NCBI GenBank assembly: GCA_000415185.1
Contig: KE351646.1
Span: 73,992 to 120,349 of the forward strand
DNA: 46,358 nucleotides
Source of the DNA: Enterococcus faecalis 13-SD-W-01
Lineage (GTDB): Bacteria > Bacillota > Bacilli > Lactobacillales > Enterococcaceae
Reading direction: 5' to 3'
A program made the position numbers and the translations under genes. Below the pieces are notes generated by a model. That model had not been told where the DNA came from. It did not search any database and saw nothing but the letters and a program-made list of their open reading frames with translations. Positions 16,369 through 25,223 of the stretch are shown here, piece by piece (the first letter of the stretch is position 1; each line of letters opens with the position of its first letter).

Positions 16369-17058
16369 ATGGAGAATTATCTTAGTCTTTTAGGTGTATT
16401 GATCGTCATTGTCGGTTTTGCTTTGAAACTTGATGCAATCTTGATCGTCATGATTGCTTTGGTGGTCACAGCGTTAACGGGCGGTCTTGGAATTGAAGGA
16501 ATGCTGGAATTATTAGGCAGCAGTTTTGTGAATAATCGAGGAATGGCAATTTTTATTATTATTATGTTGGCTACAGGAACGTTAGAGCGAAATGGGCTGA
16601 AAGAATCAGCGGCTTCGCTGATCCAACGATTCAAAAAAGTTTCAGCTGGTATGATCATCGATATTTATGGTGTGTTCCGTATGATTTTTGCGGCGTTCAA
16701 CGTTAGCTTCGGCGGTGTTGCCGGTTTTGTACGTCCAATTATTTTACCAATGGCTCTAGGAACAGTAGAAGCAAAGGGTTTGGAAATTGATCCGCGTCAT
16801 GAAGAAGAATTAAAAGGGATGGCTTCTGCTATGGAAAATATCTGCTGGTTCTTTGGGCAAGTATTGTTTGTGGGCGGAGCAGGTGCGCTGCTGGTACAAT
16901 CCACTTTAGCTGATCTTGGCTACGAAGTTTCTTTAGGACAACTTGCTTTGGTTGTTGTGCCTGTTGCATTGACCGCTTTAGTTGTTTCAAGCATTTATTT
17001 CTATTGGAAAGAAAAGAAAATCGCGAAGAAATATTACCAGGAAGGGGAGCGAGGCTAA
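16369..17058 (+). CDS. DUF969 membrane protein
   Basis: 229 aa, about six hydrophobic helices, cytoplasmic membrane. It matches the DUF969 family, which occurs next to DUF979 and often with pyroglutamyl-peptidase, suggesting a two-subunit permease for pyroglutamyl or related compounds (inference from gene neighbourhood). Conserved-looking stretches are MLATGTLERNGLKE and FGGVAGFVRPIILPMALG. GAAAGGGG precedes ATG 16369; TATAAT at about 16332 is a probable -10. Its stop is immediately followed by the DUF979 start. Confidence 0.82.
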   Translation: MENYLSLLGVLIVIVGFALKLDAILIVMIALVVTALTGGLGIEGMLELLGSSFVNNRGMAIFIIIMLATGTLERNGLKESAASLIQRFKKVSAGMIIDIYGVFRMIFAAFNVSFGGVAGFVRPIILPMALGTVEAKGLEIDPRHEEELKGMASAMENICWFFGQVLFVGGAGALLVQSTLADLGYEVSLGQLALVVVPVALTALVVSSIYFYWKEKKIAKKYYQEGERG

Positions 17059-18003
17059 ATGAACTTTTTTACGGACTCATCAATCGCTTTAGGCGATAAG
17101 TTGTTAGAAATCCTTTACATCGTGATGGGCTTGGTTTTGATTTACACTGGAGTTAGAAACTTAAGTGATAAGACCAATCAGCATCGTTATGGTACAGCGT
17201 TCTTTTGGACAGTCCTTGGTGTGGTGATCGCTGCGGGAAGATGGCTGCCTCCATTAGTGAGCGGGCTTTTGATTTTTGCTATGACACTTCCGGCAATTGC
17301 GAAAAAAGTCAGCAAAGGTGATAGCCGTTTGCCGTCAAAAGAATATATGGAAAAAATGTCTGATAAACTAGGCATGAAGATTTTTATCCCAGCATTAAGT
17401 ATTGGGGTATTCGCCATTTTATTTGCTCTATTTACGAATTTAGGGGCATTAGTCGGTGTTGGTGTGGGGGTATTTGTAGCCATGGGAATCTTGATGTTCT
17501 TCTCTCGCAACAACCGTCCAACGACTTTCTTGGATGATGCAGCCGATATGTTAGGAACAGTTGGGCCATTAAGTATGCTGCCAATGCTTTTGGCTTCACT
17601 AGGTGCGGTGTTTACAAGTGCCGGTGTTGGAACAGTAATCTCAACAGAAGTCGGTAAAATCGTCCCAGAAGGCAATGTCAATATCGGGATCATCATTTAT
17701 GCAGTCGGTATGGTGGTCTTTACTGTCATCATGGGGAATGCTTTTGCCGCAATCACTGTTATGACCGTTGGAATCGGTGCACCATTTGTTTTCAGCCAAG
17801 GCGCAAATCCAGCGTTAGTCGGTATGGTTGCTTTGACATGCGGCTTCTGCGGAACATTGTTGACACCAATGGCCGCAAACTTTAATATCGTACCAGTGGC
17901 GATGTTGGAAATGAAAGATAAATACGGTGTTATCAAAAATCAATGGTTTATTGCCGTATTTATGTTAGTCTTCCAAATCGTTTATATGATTCTATTTAAA
18001 TAA
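17059..18003 (+). CDS. DUF979 membrane protein
   Basis: 314 aa, about nine to ten helices. Partner of DUF969, with the two genes directly abutting (TAA then ATG). The segments FLDDAADMLGTVGPLSMLPMLLASLG, MGNAFAAITVMT and CGFCGTLLTPMAANFN are characteristic; residues such as the Asp pair in LDDAADML could bind cation or substrate. The transported compound is unknown. pcp lies 3.5 kb further on, beyond an opposite-strand bacteriocin cassette. A strong bidirectional terminator follows. Confidence 0.82.
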   Translation: MNFFTDSSIALGDKLLEILYIVMGLVLIYTGVRNLSDKTNQHRYGTAFFWTVLGVVIAAGRWLPPLVSGLLIFAMTLPAIAKKVSKGDSRLPSKEYMEKMSDKLGMKIFIPALSIGVFAILFALFTNLGALVGVGVGVFVAMGILMFFSRNNRPTTFLDDAADMLGTVGPLSMLPMLLASLGAVFTSAGVGTVISTEVGKIVPEGNVNIGIIIYAVGMVVFTVIMGNAFAAITVMTVGIGAPFVFSQGANPALVGMVALTCGFCGTLLTPMAANFNIVPVAMLEMKDKYGVIKNQWFIAVFMLVFQIVYMILFK

Positions 18004-18010
18004 AAAATGA

Positions 18011-18055
18011 AAAAAGAGGTTGCGACAGAAAATTTGTCACAACCTCTTTTTTTAT
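18011..18055. terminator. Bidirectional intrinsic terminator
   Basis: AAAAAGAGGTTGcGACA pairs with TGTCaCAACCTCTTTTT. It is shared by the DUF979 gene and the converging bacteriocin ABC operon. Confidence 0.9.
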
Positions 18056-18705
18056 GTTTCTTGCCAAGAATCGATCGAGAATGATCGCGGACTTTTTTCG
18101 ATGATATAAGGATCATGGGACACAACGATGATTGTTTTTCCCGCATGATGCTGTTGGAACAGCAGATCCAAGATATGGTTACGGTTCTCATTATCTAAAG
18201 AGCCAGTTGGTTCATCTGCTAGAATCAATTCTTTGTCTTCCAGCAGGAGTTTTGCAAAAGCCAGGCGCTGCTTTTCTCCGCCAGAAAGACGATAGACTTT
18301 TGTTTTCAATGGATAATCTAAGGATACCTGAGCAAGCGCTTCTTGCTGCAGTTTGATTTTTTCTCTTCGGCTGATCTTTCGATAAAGGAAGGGGATGTTC
18401 AAATTGTCTATGATCGTTTCATCTTCAATCAATCCATGATTTTGGAAAAGATAGGAGATTTTATTTCTACGTAGTAAAAGAGCTGCTTTACTGTTGATTT
18501 TCGGTGCATTTTTTCCAAAGAGTACGACTGTTCCTTCATCGAATGAATCAATCAGTCCCAAGAGATTCAAAAGGGTGGATTTTCCGGCACCGCTTTTTCC
18601 GTGGATCGTCCAGAATTCTCCTTGGTTGATCGTCAAGGAGACAGCATCAAGGACAAGTTTTTGTTTGTAGGTTTTCGTTACATGATCTAATTGGATAAGA
18701 GGCAT
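18052..18705 (-). CDS. ABC transporter ATPase of lactococcin 972-type cassette
   Basis: 217 aa, single ABC domain. Walker A GKSGAGKST (about 36-44), signature LSGGEKQR, Walker B LILADEPTGSLD and switch His in VVSHD are all intact, so it should be active. Its start lies inside the end of the DUF1430 gene (19-nt overlap), showing translational coupling. It is the third gene of a bacteriocin precursor-DUF1430-ABC operon. In lactococcin 972-like loci this pair is thought to provide export or immunity. The export substrate is inferred from context. Confidence 0.9.
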   Translation of the reverse strand: MPLIQLDHVTKTYKQKLVLDAVSLTINQGEFWTIHGKSGAGKSTLLNLLGLIDSFDEGTVVLFGKNAPKINSKAALLLRRNKISYLFQNHGLIEDETIIDNLNIPFLYRKISRREKIKLQQEALAQVSLDYPLKTKVYRLSGGEKQRLAFAKLLLEDKELILADEPTGSLDNENRNHILDLLFQQHHAGKTIIVVSHDPYIIEKSPRSFSIDSWQET

Positions 18706-20753
18706 CGGAATATCATTCTCCTTTTAATATAGTCGCTTTTTCTTTCCAAACGGTGTAGAGTGAGGAAAATCATTCCTATTTCTAAGATAGAAAAAAGAAT
18801 CAGACTCTGGATCCAGGCAAAAGGCATATCGGTGAAAATCGTATATAAAACCAAAGCACCATATTGTATGAAAAACGGTAAGAAAATCATACGATAGGTT
18901 TTGATCATGGAAATACCATTCAATCGCCAAATCGTATATTTCTGTTTTTTGATCTTCATGGAGAGCAGTACCAAATAAGCAATCATCGTGAGCAGAAGAT
19001 AAACAGCGAAGAGGATTTCCATACTATGTCGTTTGATTTCGCCGATTTGTCTTTGTAAATCTACTTTTTTGATTTCTGAAAGCGGAGTGAGTACTGGATA
19101 GTTGTCCAATAAATAATTTTCTTCCAGAACTTTTTTGATGGGTTCGAATGTTTCTTCGACCGATTGAGTGATAGGAACTTTCACCGGATCAAAGTATCCC
19201 GCACCTGTAATGACTTGCCGAAGGTTCCCCTTAGTATTGTTTCTTGTTTGGACTTCGATGACGCTCGGATAATGAATAATCTCTTCGTCTGGATAGAATG
19301 TGGGGATCTTTTGTTTTGACTTTATAAAGTAAAAATCAGCTTGTGATTCATCCAAAAAGTAACTACGCAAATACTCTTCTTTGATTTCTTGGAACTGGTC
19401 CTCCAATCTTTCTGGTACCAGGAAAACGCGCTGCGTTTCCTCAGGAGAAATCGTTATCTTTTGTCCAGTTACACTGATGATCGGGTATTTTTGCAAATAA
19501 TTGACATTCACACTAATACTGCGGTTGATCTCTTCTTCTTCCATAAAGTAGCTGATTGTGCCAATCAATAGCATCCCGTTTTCTTCTAGGTATTGGTACA
19601 AGCGGTCTTGCTGGGGACTTAATACATTGTTTTCGACACTGATGACTTCATGGCCGTTTTTTCCTGTATAGGTATTATAAAATACTGCATACTCAGAAAA
19701 TTCTTCCGGATAGGTAGAAGGAAGAAGTGATAGATTGACCAGTTCGACAACAATAAGAACACTTGCTAAGCACCAGACAAATGCGATTGTCTTGAAGAGA
19801 TACAGTGAAAAAATAAAGGTTCTGGCATATGATTTCCTATTGAGTTTCTCAGTAAAAGAAGTGGCGCATAAGAAATAAACGACACAAAGTGAGCTAACCA
19901 TAGATACGGCAAAAAAAGCAGCTTGGTAGCCCATGCTCGAAAGAAAAATCGATGGATCGAAGATTAATTGAGCAAAACAACACAATGCGAATAGGAAGAG
20001 CAGTTGTTTTAGCAGTACTTTATATAAAATTCTCCCACAAGAGAGTCCGTTCAATCGTAGGATCGACAACTTTCTCGCATTGTCAAATAACCATAAAGCG
20101 GTAAATAACAGGAAGAAGACCAGACTGGTAATAATCAGATTTCTCACAGGACGAAAATCAAGGGACATGATGGTCTCTGGAAGATCAGTATACTGAAAAT
20201 CTTGCCTCGTGAATGAGGACTGGTAGAGTTCATTATACTTAGTCATCAATCTTTCGATAAACACTGATACTTGCTCTGTATTTTGGCTCTCCACAAATTT
20301 CGTTGCTTCTTTAAAGGAGGGCAGCTCTGTTGTTGGATAGTTGTTGAACGTAGCATAATTGATCGTATAGTGTTGGGTTGAGAGATGCTTTGCTGAAGGT
20401 TGATTCAGCAGCGTTCTCAAATCGGGCGAGTTAGAATAAAAATCAGTAACGACTAAATCAACACTTGGATCCACTTTTCCATTGGTAACTTTATATGTTC
20501 CATTTGTTTCACGAAAAAGTACATTCAATTGCTCTTCTTCAGCCGTTTCGAGCAAAATGGACAGATTCCTTGAAAAATTTTGCCGATCGTCTTGGATTGT
20601 TCGAGGCAGATCGAACGGTTGGTAGTATTCAGGAAGCGAATAGCTGTCGGCGATGATCCTTTCTTGTGTCATTCCTCGGACATAAAAGAAAATCATGAAA
20701 GAAATTATAGGGAAAAGGATAAATAAATTCAACCGAATAAGTTTATTGTTCAT
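18687..20753 (-). CDS. DUF1430 bacteriocin-associated membrane protein
   Basis: 688 aa. An N-terminal helix (about 6-24) is followed by a large extracytoplasmic domain (about 30-205). Three to four helices (about 210-345) come next, then a second external domain (about 350-575) and three to four C-terminal helices. This FtsX/MacB-like layout, with paired repeats LRLNGLS (about 234) and WRLNGIS (about 613), is typical of the DUF1430 proteins found beside lactococcin 972 genes. It is likely the permease partner of the overlapping ATPase, for immunity or secretion. AAGGAT precedes ATG 20753. It starts 87 nt after the precursor gene; a small CTGATG/CATCAG hairpin lies between. Confidence 0.85.
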   Translation of the reverse strand: MNNKLIRLNLFILFPIISFMIFFYVRGMTQERIIADSYSLPEYYQPFDLPRTIQDDRQNFSRNLSILLETAEEEQLNVLFRETNGTYKVTNGKVDPSVDLVVTDFYSNSPDLRTLLNQPSAKHLSTQHYTINYATFNNYPTTELPSFKEATKFVESQNTEQVSVFIERLMTKYNELYQSSFTRQDFQYTDLPETIMSLDFRPVRNLIITSLVFFLLFTALWLFDNARKLSILRLNGLSCGRILYKVLLKQLLFLFALCCFAQLIFDPSIFLSSMGYQAAFFAVSMVSSLCVVYFLCATSFTEKLNRKSYARTFIFSLYLFKTIAFVWCLASVLIVVELVNLSLLPSTYPEEFSEYAVFYNTYTGKNGHEVISVENNVLSPQQDRLYQYLEENGMLLIGTISYFMEEEEINRSISVNVNYLQKYPIISVTGQKITISPEETQRVFLVPERLEDQFQEIKEEYLRSYFLDESQADFYFIKSKQKIPTFYPDEEIIHYPSVIEVQTRNNTKGNLRQVITGAGYFDPVKVPITQSVEETFEPIKKVLEENYLLDNYPVLTPLSEIKKVDLQRQIGEIKRHSMEILFAVYLLLTMIAYLVLLSMKIKKQKYTIWRLNGISMIKTYRMIFLPFFIQYGALVLYTIFTDMPFAWIQSLILFSILEIGMIFLTLHRLERKSDYIKRRMIFRCLLSN

Positions 20754-20840
20754 GAAGTGTGATCCTTTACTGTTAAAATAGAGAACAAATTTTAATGATG
20801 TCTGATGAAAACATCAGTGAGGTTGCTTAGAAGCGGCTCA

Positions 20841-21299
20841 TCACCAGCCGTAGTATGCTAAGCCAGTGTATCTGCTATTACCTATTGCGCTAGCATAGGC
20901 ATAGCGATTTGCCGGAGCGTAAACAGTACTTGATGAATTCCCTACAACTGCTCGTGCATAGTGACGGAAATCATAATGATTGAAATTTGACCAAGCACGT
21001 TTTTGTCCTATTGGCACAGCAGGCCAAGTGTGCGTTCCGTATGTCCAATGCCCGCGGGGGAGATGGACAGATCCTCTGCTTTCTAAAGGGGTATCTGTTA
21101 CGAGAGAGGGATCTGTGGCACCAATCACTTTTCCGTTATCATCCAAAATGACTCCGCCTGTTCGAGGCATTTGATCGGTGATCTGTATTTCATTTTTTGA
21201 GTTTGTTACTGTGCCGGCATGTACTTCTGTTTGTACCATGGTAGTAATGATACTTCCTAAAACAAGCCCGATTTTACAAAACAATGTTATTTTTTTCAT
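20841..21299 (-). CDS. Lactococcin 972-family bacteriocin precursor
   Basis: 152 aa. A Sec signal peptide (about 1-28, positively charged KK, hydrophobic core, cleavage after VHA) is followed by a spacer of about 55 residues, then a C-terminal domain of about 70 residues. That domain has the family features G-x-W-x-Y-G, W-S-N-F-N-H, a central S-S-S-T-V, repeated YA/A and a terminal aromatic YYGW. Lactococcin 972 acts on lipid II at the septum of dividing cells. The mature form here, with its extra linker, is larger than the 66-residue prototype. Start: ATG 21299 has AGGAAGG upstream; the longer frame from 21344 adds an unlikely tail. First gene of the operon. Confidence 0.85.
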   Translation of the reverse strand: MKKITLFCKIGLVLGSIITTMVQTEVHAGTVTNSKNEIQITDQMPRTGGVILDDNGKVIGATDPSLVTDTPLESRGSVHLPRGHWTYGTHTWPAVPIGQKRAWSNFNHYDFRHYARAVVGNSSSTVYAPANRYAYASAIGNSRYTGLAYYGW

Positions 21300-21532
21300 T
21301 TTTAACTTCCTTCCTTTGATAAGTGGTATAGGTAATATTTTCATCAGACAGTCTTTATTTTATAGTAAAATAAATCGCTTTCAATTGGTTGGTCGACTGT
21401 TTTTTTATAAGAAAATATTAAATTTACTTTGTTATGTTATTTAAACCGTTGTTTCCTTTATTTACGCTGTTCAAGGAAAATGGTAAGATTAAAGATAATC
21501 ATAGGTTAAAAAATCGGACGGAGGAACAATAG

Positions 21533-22177
21533 ATGAAAGTATTAGTAACTGGTTTTGATCCATTTGGCGGAGATAAAGTAAATCCTGCATATGAAGCAGT
21601 GAAGAAAATGCCAGACGAAATCGCTGGCGCAGAAATCATCAAATTAGAGATCCCTACAGTATTCGGCAAAAGCGGTGCAGTATTAAAAGAAGCTATCCAG
21701 CAGCACCAGCCTGAAGGAGTTATCTGTGTCGGTCAAGCAGGCGGCCGTGCAGCTGTTTCTATGGAAAGAGTGGCCATCAACTTAGCCGAAGCAAGAATCC
21801 CAGATAACGAAGGAAACCAACCATTTGATACAGCGTTAGAAGAAGATGGAGATACAGCTTACTTTACTTCTCTTCCAATCAAAGCAATGGTGAAAAATAT
21901 CAACGATCATGGCTTGCCTGCTTATATTTCTTATACAGCTGGTACTTTTGTCTGCAACGATATCATGTATCGTCTGCTGTATATGATCGATAAGGAATTT
22001 CCAACAATCAGAGGCGGATTTATCCATGTTCCTTTCTCACCCGATCAAGTAATCGACCGCCCAGTCGGCACACCAGCTATGTCCTTAGAAGATATTGCTG
22101 CTTCTTTGACTTATGCAGTAGAGGCCGCTGTTGAAAATGAAGAAGATATCAAAGGAAATGCTGGTACGACACACTAA
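21533..22177 (+). CDS. pcp: Pyrrolidone-carboxylate (pyroglutamyl) peptidase
   Basis: 214 aa, cytosolic cysteine peptidase of family C15 that removes N-terminal pyroglutamate. It opens with the family signature [12 protein letters not shown]. Catalytic residues are visible: Glu79 in [17 protein letters not shown], Cys141 in [11 protein letters not shown] and His165 in [10 protein letters not shown]. Length is normal. GGAGGAA precedes ATG 21533. In other lactic acid bacteria and streptococci pcp neighbours DUF969/DUF979 directly; here the lactococcin cassette lies between. Confidence 0.96.
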   Translation: MKVLVTGFDPFGGDKVNPAYEAVKKMPDEIAGAEIIKLEIPTVFGKSGAVLKEAIQQHQPEGVICVGQAGGRAAVSMERVAINLAEARIPDNEGNQPFDTALEEDGDTAYFTSLPIKAMVKNINDHGLPAYISYTAGTFVCNDIMYRLLYMIDKEFPTIRGGFIHVPFSPDQVIDRPVGTPAMSLEDIAASLTYAVEAAVENEEDIKGNAGTTH

Positions 22178-22217
22178 AATCAGCACTATTTTCTGAAAAG
22201 AAACAGTAAATTTCTGG

Positions 22218-22303
22218 TTGCATTCGACCATAAAACACGTATACTATCTTTTTGTAAAGACTTCTAAACTAACGGAGCCTGGTTGACTTTATGTCCCAGG
22301 CTC
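22218..22303 (+). promoter_or_regulatory. Promoter and leader hairpin of the 22365 gene
   Basis: TTGCAT (22218-22223), 16 bp, TATACT (22240-22245) is a good promoter. The predicted transcript then contains GAGCCTGG (22275-22282) pairing with CCAGGCTC (22296-22303). The T content after the stem is weak (TATTCTATT), so it may be a partial terminator/attenuator or the pcp terminator lying inside the next leader. Confidence 0.5.
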
Positions 22304-22364
22304 TATTCTATTGGTCAGATTTATTTAATCCCAAATGACCATATTGTTCGAAAGGATGGCAGAC

Positions 22365-23633
22365 ATGGAAGAATGGGAAACTGTACTTCAGGAATGGTTT
22401 CCAGCCATTATCAGGAAGAAAAACTACCCAATCAAAATATCAAAACAATATACCAGCAGCCAGCGCTGGGAAATCTATGAACGATTAACGAAAACGCAGC
22501 GGGAACTAGTGGACAAGCATCGCCGTTACCTGATCAAGTCGCGTTTTATCGAAGAAAACTATTTAGCAGCGACTGATTGGGTATTTGCTGATTTTCAGAT
22601 CAATCCCTTTTACCGCAGTGATCGGAGACAAAAGAAACTCTTTTGTGAATGCGGCAGAGAATTAAAAGTACAATATATCGTAAAGTCGCCTAAAACAGGA
22701 AAAGTTCTCAAATTGGGCATCAATCATTTTGCTGAACATCTCCACGTGACACCAGCAATCGCTTCTTCGATCAACCAAGGAATGACCAAAGTCGACTTAG
22801 CGATGGATGAGCTTTTATGGCTCAAACAGCAAAATATCGATTTTCCTCATGAGCTGTGGCAAGAATATCAATTTGCGCTTTACCAAAACCAACGCTTGAA
22901 GCAACCATATTTGCCGGACGCAGCTTTAGCAAGCAGAATCGCTGATTTTCAAAAAGCCAACATGCCTATCTATATTGAAGATTACCAAAAGCTTGAACGA
23001 GAAATAACAACGATGCAGGCTCAATTTGAAGCATCTCCGAAAAAACGCTATGGAAAAAAAGAACTTTTTGAGGATTTCTCTGAAGAACTAACCAGAGACG
23101 TTGAAGAATTTTTAACGAATTATCAATTATTTTTGCGAAAAGATTGGTCAGGTTTGCTGACCGAAAAAAAAACAGCAGAACTTCCTGCTTCCTTTTTTGA
23201 GGAGTTCATCCAGATTTTGCGGAAAACAAAAAGAGTTGAAAACGAAGAAAATCACCAGCGAATCCAAGTTTTTTCGGAGCAGCAGCGGTTCATCAACCCT
23301 AAAATCTATTTTATCGTCTGGGAAAAATATTGCCGTTACAGTTTTACAGAAGGCTTTTTCTACTCGATTCCGCGTGTGTTCCGAAATGGTTTCTTGAAAG
23401 TACTGCGAAAAGAAAAGCAAGAACCGCTGCCCCTTCCAGAAGAAAGCTGGCAACAAATCAAAAAGGCGCTTCGCCAAGACGACGCAGTAAATATCCAAAA
23501 AAAATGGCAAGCAAAAGGGTATCGTTTTACTGACACACAGAAAAAAGCATTATCTTATTATCAAACATTTGCGGATATGCTGAAAAATGAAGAAAAAGAA
23601 GTACAGAAATTGGTCAAAGAACTGTTTATTTGA
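22365..23633 (+). CDS. Unrecognised 422-aa protein
   Basis: No membrane segment or signal peptide; rich in Lys, Glu, Gln and aromatic residues, probably alpha-helical. A short KKLFCECGRELKVQY stretch (about 92-106), with paired cysteines and the following GINHFAEHL, could bind a metal or be a degenerate zinc finger. The middle part (about 200-290) is coiled-coil-like. I do not recognise the family; enterococcal homologues probably exist as hypothetical proteins. Start: ATG 22365 chosen because AAAGG lies 9 nt upstream; the frame is open from 22335. It has its own promoter. Confidence 0.7.
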   Translation: MEEWETVLQEWFPAIIRKKNYPIKISKQYTSSQRWEIYERLTKTQRELVDKHRRYLIKSRFIEENYLAATDWVFADFQINPFYRSDRRQKKLFCECGRELKVQYIVKSPKTGKVLKLGINHFAEHLHVTPAIASSINQGMTKVDLAMDELLWLKQQNIDFPHELWQEYQFALYQNQRLKQPYLPDAALASRIADFQKANMPIYIEDYQKLEREITTMQAQFEASPKKRYGKKELFEDFSEELTRDVEEFLTNYQLFLRKDWSGLLTEKKTAELPASFFEEFIQILRKTKRVENEENHQRIQVFSEQQRFINPKIYFIVWEKYCRYSFTEGFFYSIPRVFRNGFLKVLRKEKQEPLPLPEESWQQIKKALRQDDAVNIQKKWQAKGYRFTDTQKKALSYYQTFADMLKNEEKEVQKLVKELFI

Positions 23634-23671
23634 AAAATTACGACCAAAACAAACATTGCATATGAAAGAGG

Positions 23672-23706
23672 AAAGACTGTTTAACTGAAAAGTTGCAGTC
23701 TTTTTG
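23672..23706 (+). terminator. Intrinsic terminator
   Basis: AAAGACTG..AACT pairs with AGTT..CAGTCTTT, then TTT. It ends the 422-aa protein gene. Confidence 0.75.
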
Positions 23707-23822
23707 GTGTTCTTTTTAAGAAACCCAATTTTTTTATTTCAGGAAAAAAGAGTTCTAAAAATAGACCAGTAGACTTATATACTTGTGAAGAATAAAGAAA
23801 AAATGATTAAGGAGCTGAAAAC

Positions 23823-24482
23823 ATGAAGTGGTTAGAAGAAGAAACGAAAATGTTTGAAAAAACAATGCGTGTATTTGAAGAAATGGAATCTTTTATGTAT
23901 ATGATGAGCGAGGAAAATAACAATAATCCTGACTACCAAGTTGTACTAAATCATGCCTTTTTTTCAGAAGAGAATTATCAAGAGGGAAAAAGTCATCAAG
24001 AAGCGGCAATAAAAATGATTGAATTAATTGATTCATGGAATGCGTCGAAAACAATTTATGACTCTGAACTTGAATTTATGACCGGCAAGAAAATCACTTT
24101 AGAAGAATTTTTTGCGCTGGGAACCCAAGAAGAGATGGAAAGCACAGCGTATGATGAAGGCATGACCTTAACCCCGGCCCATTTTGACCCAGTCACGAAG
24201 AAAATGTTTATTCAAGCAAATGATCATCTTTTTTCTGATAAAGAGAACTTGATCGTTTATCAATGGGAAAGAAATAATACAAATACGCCTCTTCTTGACG
24301 CCAATTGGTCAGGCGCAGTGTTGTGGACGGTATACGATCCTGAAATGAAACAAATTACAGTGATTGCCGCTACTTTAGACCGGAACAACGAAAAGCAAGT
24401 TCAAGAGGATGATAAAGATCAAGAAGCTGGAACGATGCAATGGTTGAAAAAGTATTTAAGGACAACAAAGTTGTCAACGTAG
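23823..24482 (+). CDS. Unrecognised acidic protein, C-terminus possibly altered
   Basis: 219 aa, soluble, very acidic (EEETK..., EEMES..., SEENNNNPD). Contains an LDANWSGAVLWTVYDPEMKQITVIAATLD segment suggesting a beta-rich core. No known motif seen. AAGGAGC precedes ATG 23823, and a TATACT-like -10 lies about 50 nt upstream. The last 45 nt overlap another frame (starting about 24440) that looks like the inside of a different secreted protein. The basic end KKYLRTTKLST may therefore be translated from foreign DNA joined here. The natural C-terminus may be lost. Confidence 0.6.
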   Translation: MKWLEEETKMFEKTMRVFEEMESFMYMMSEENNNNPDYQVVLNHAFFSEENYQEGKSHQEAAIKMIELIDSWNASKTIYDSELEFMTGKKITLEEFFALGTQEEMESTAYDEGMTLTPAHFDPVTKKMFIQANDHLFSDKENLIVYQWERNNTNTPLLDANWSGAVLWTVYDPEMKQITVIAATLDRNNEKQVQEDDKDQEAGTMQWLKKYLRTTKLST

Positions 24483-25087
24483 ATCAAAAAAATTATGATT
24501 CTGCTAAAACAGAAATCGATAAAATTAAAAATGAAAAAATCAAAAATGAACTTTCTGAAAGATTAAAACAAGTACAAAATGAAATAGACAAGCAAGAAAA
24601 AGAGCGGATCGAAAAAGAAAAACCAGAACAAACACCTGCTAAAGAAGAAACAACTGTACAAAGTGAAATCCCTGTTCAAAGTGACTCCATGGACTCACAA
24701 CCGGTTGTTTCTGAAAATGCAGCCGAATCATCTGTACCAGTGCAAACAGAAACGCCAAATAATAATTGGATTCCCGATACAGGAAATAATTCAGGAACAG
24801 TGTCTACCCCAGCTACTATTCCACCTACAAATAATGGTTCTGGTTCTACTGGAGGAGGAGCTAATTCTTCCAATAGTTCTAGTGGAAACGGACAAACAGG
24901 AGGCAATCAAGGAAATACAACACCTACCCAACCTACAGTGCCTAGTGAACCAGAACACCCAGCGGGACCACCTGCAGGTTGGATAGTGCCTCCTTATCCA
25001 ATAGGATCTTCTGAATTTGTGGATTGGCTCTTTGATAATGGTTATTCTGGTTATGATCATTCAGGGGGATATATACGCCCATATTAA
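24440..25087 (+). pseudogene. 5'-truncated secreted/surface protein remnant
   Basis: 215 codons open from ATG 24440; the frame is blocked by a stop near 24414. It begins mid-domain (VEKVFKDNKVVNVDQKNYDSAKTEIDKI), like one helical repeat of the Cry1Ac D-VI-related type found in Gram-positive surface proteins. It then runs through a Gln/Glu/Ser-rich stalk and a Gly/Ser/Asn/Thr/Pro low-complexity linker. It ends in SSEFVDWLFDNGYSGYDHSGGYIRPY, of which FVDWLF and the GY..GGYIRPY end resemble a small C-terminal domain of secreted proteins. It lacks a signal peptide and a clear ribosome binding site, so the 5' part was probably lost. It may mark the left edge of the inserted element. Confidence 0.5.
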
Positions 25088-25098
25088 TAATAAGAGTT

Positions 25099-25133
25099 AA
25101 GCAACTTCCCAAAAATTGGAGGTTGCTTTTTTA
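25099..25133 (+). terminator. Intrinsic terminator
   Basis: AGCAACtTCC pairs with GGAgGTTGCT, then T6. It ends the remnant gene. Confidence 0.85.
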
Positions 25134-25156
25134 TTTATCTAAAAGGAGATGAAAAA

Positions 25157-25189
25157 ATGATACAAGCTAGAGAACCTCCTATTTTTTAG
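25157..25189 (+). CDS. Leader peptide (10 aa) before the adhesin
   Basis: AAAGGAG precedes ATG 25157 with good spacing; it encodes MIQAREPPIF. Its Pro-Pro codons plus the next base (CCTCCTA, 25175-25181) are the exact complement of TAGGAGG at 25208-25214, the adhesin's ribosome binding site. This is the layout of translational attenuation, where ribosome movement over the leader exposes the downstream site. No direct evidence of expression. Confidence 0.5.
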   Translation: MIQAREPPIF

Positions 25190-25214
25190 CTTTAAGAAAA
25201 AATAATTTAGGAGG
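25175..25214 (+). promoter_or_regulatory. RNA hairpin masking the adhesin ribosome binding site
   Basis: CCTCCTA and TAGGAGG are a perfect 7-bp pair; flanking T-rich and A-rich stretches can extend the helix. The 5' arm lies inside the leader ORF, the 3' arm is the Shine-Dalgarno of the GTG start at 25224. Confidence 0.5.
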
Positions 25215-25223
25215 AATAAAATA

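Noticed and set aside
24676-25060. Two minus-strand frames within the low-complexity linker
   Set aside because: Complement of the Gly/Ser/Asn/Pro linker; repetitive Arg/Ser or Pro/Glu output, no ribosome binding site.
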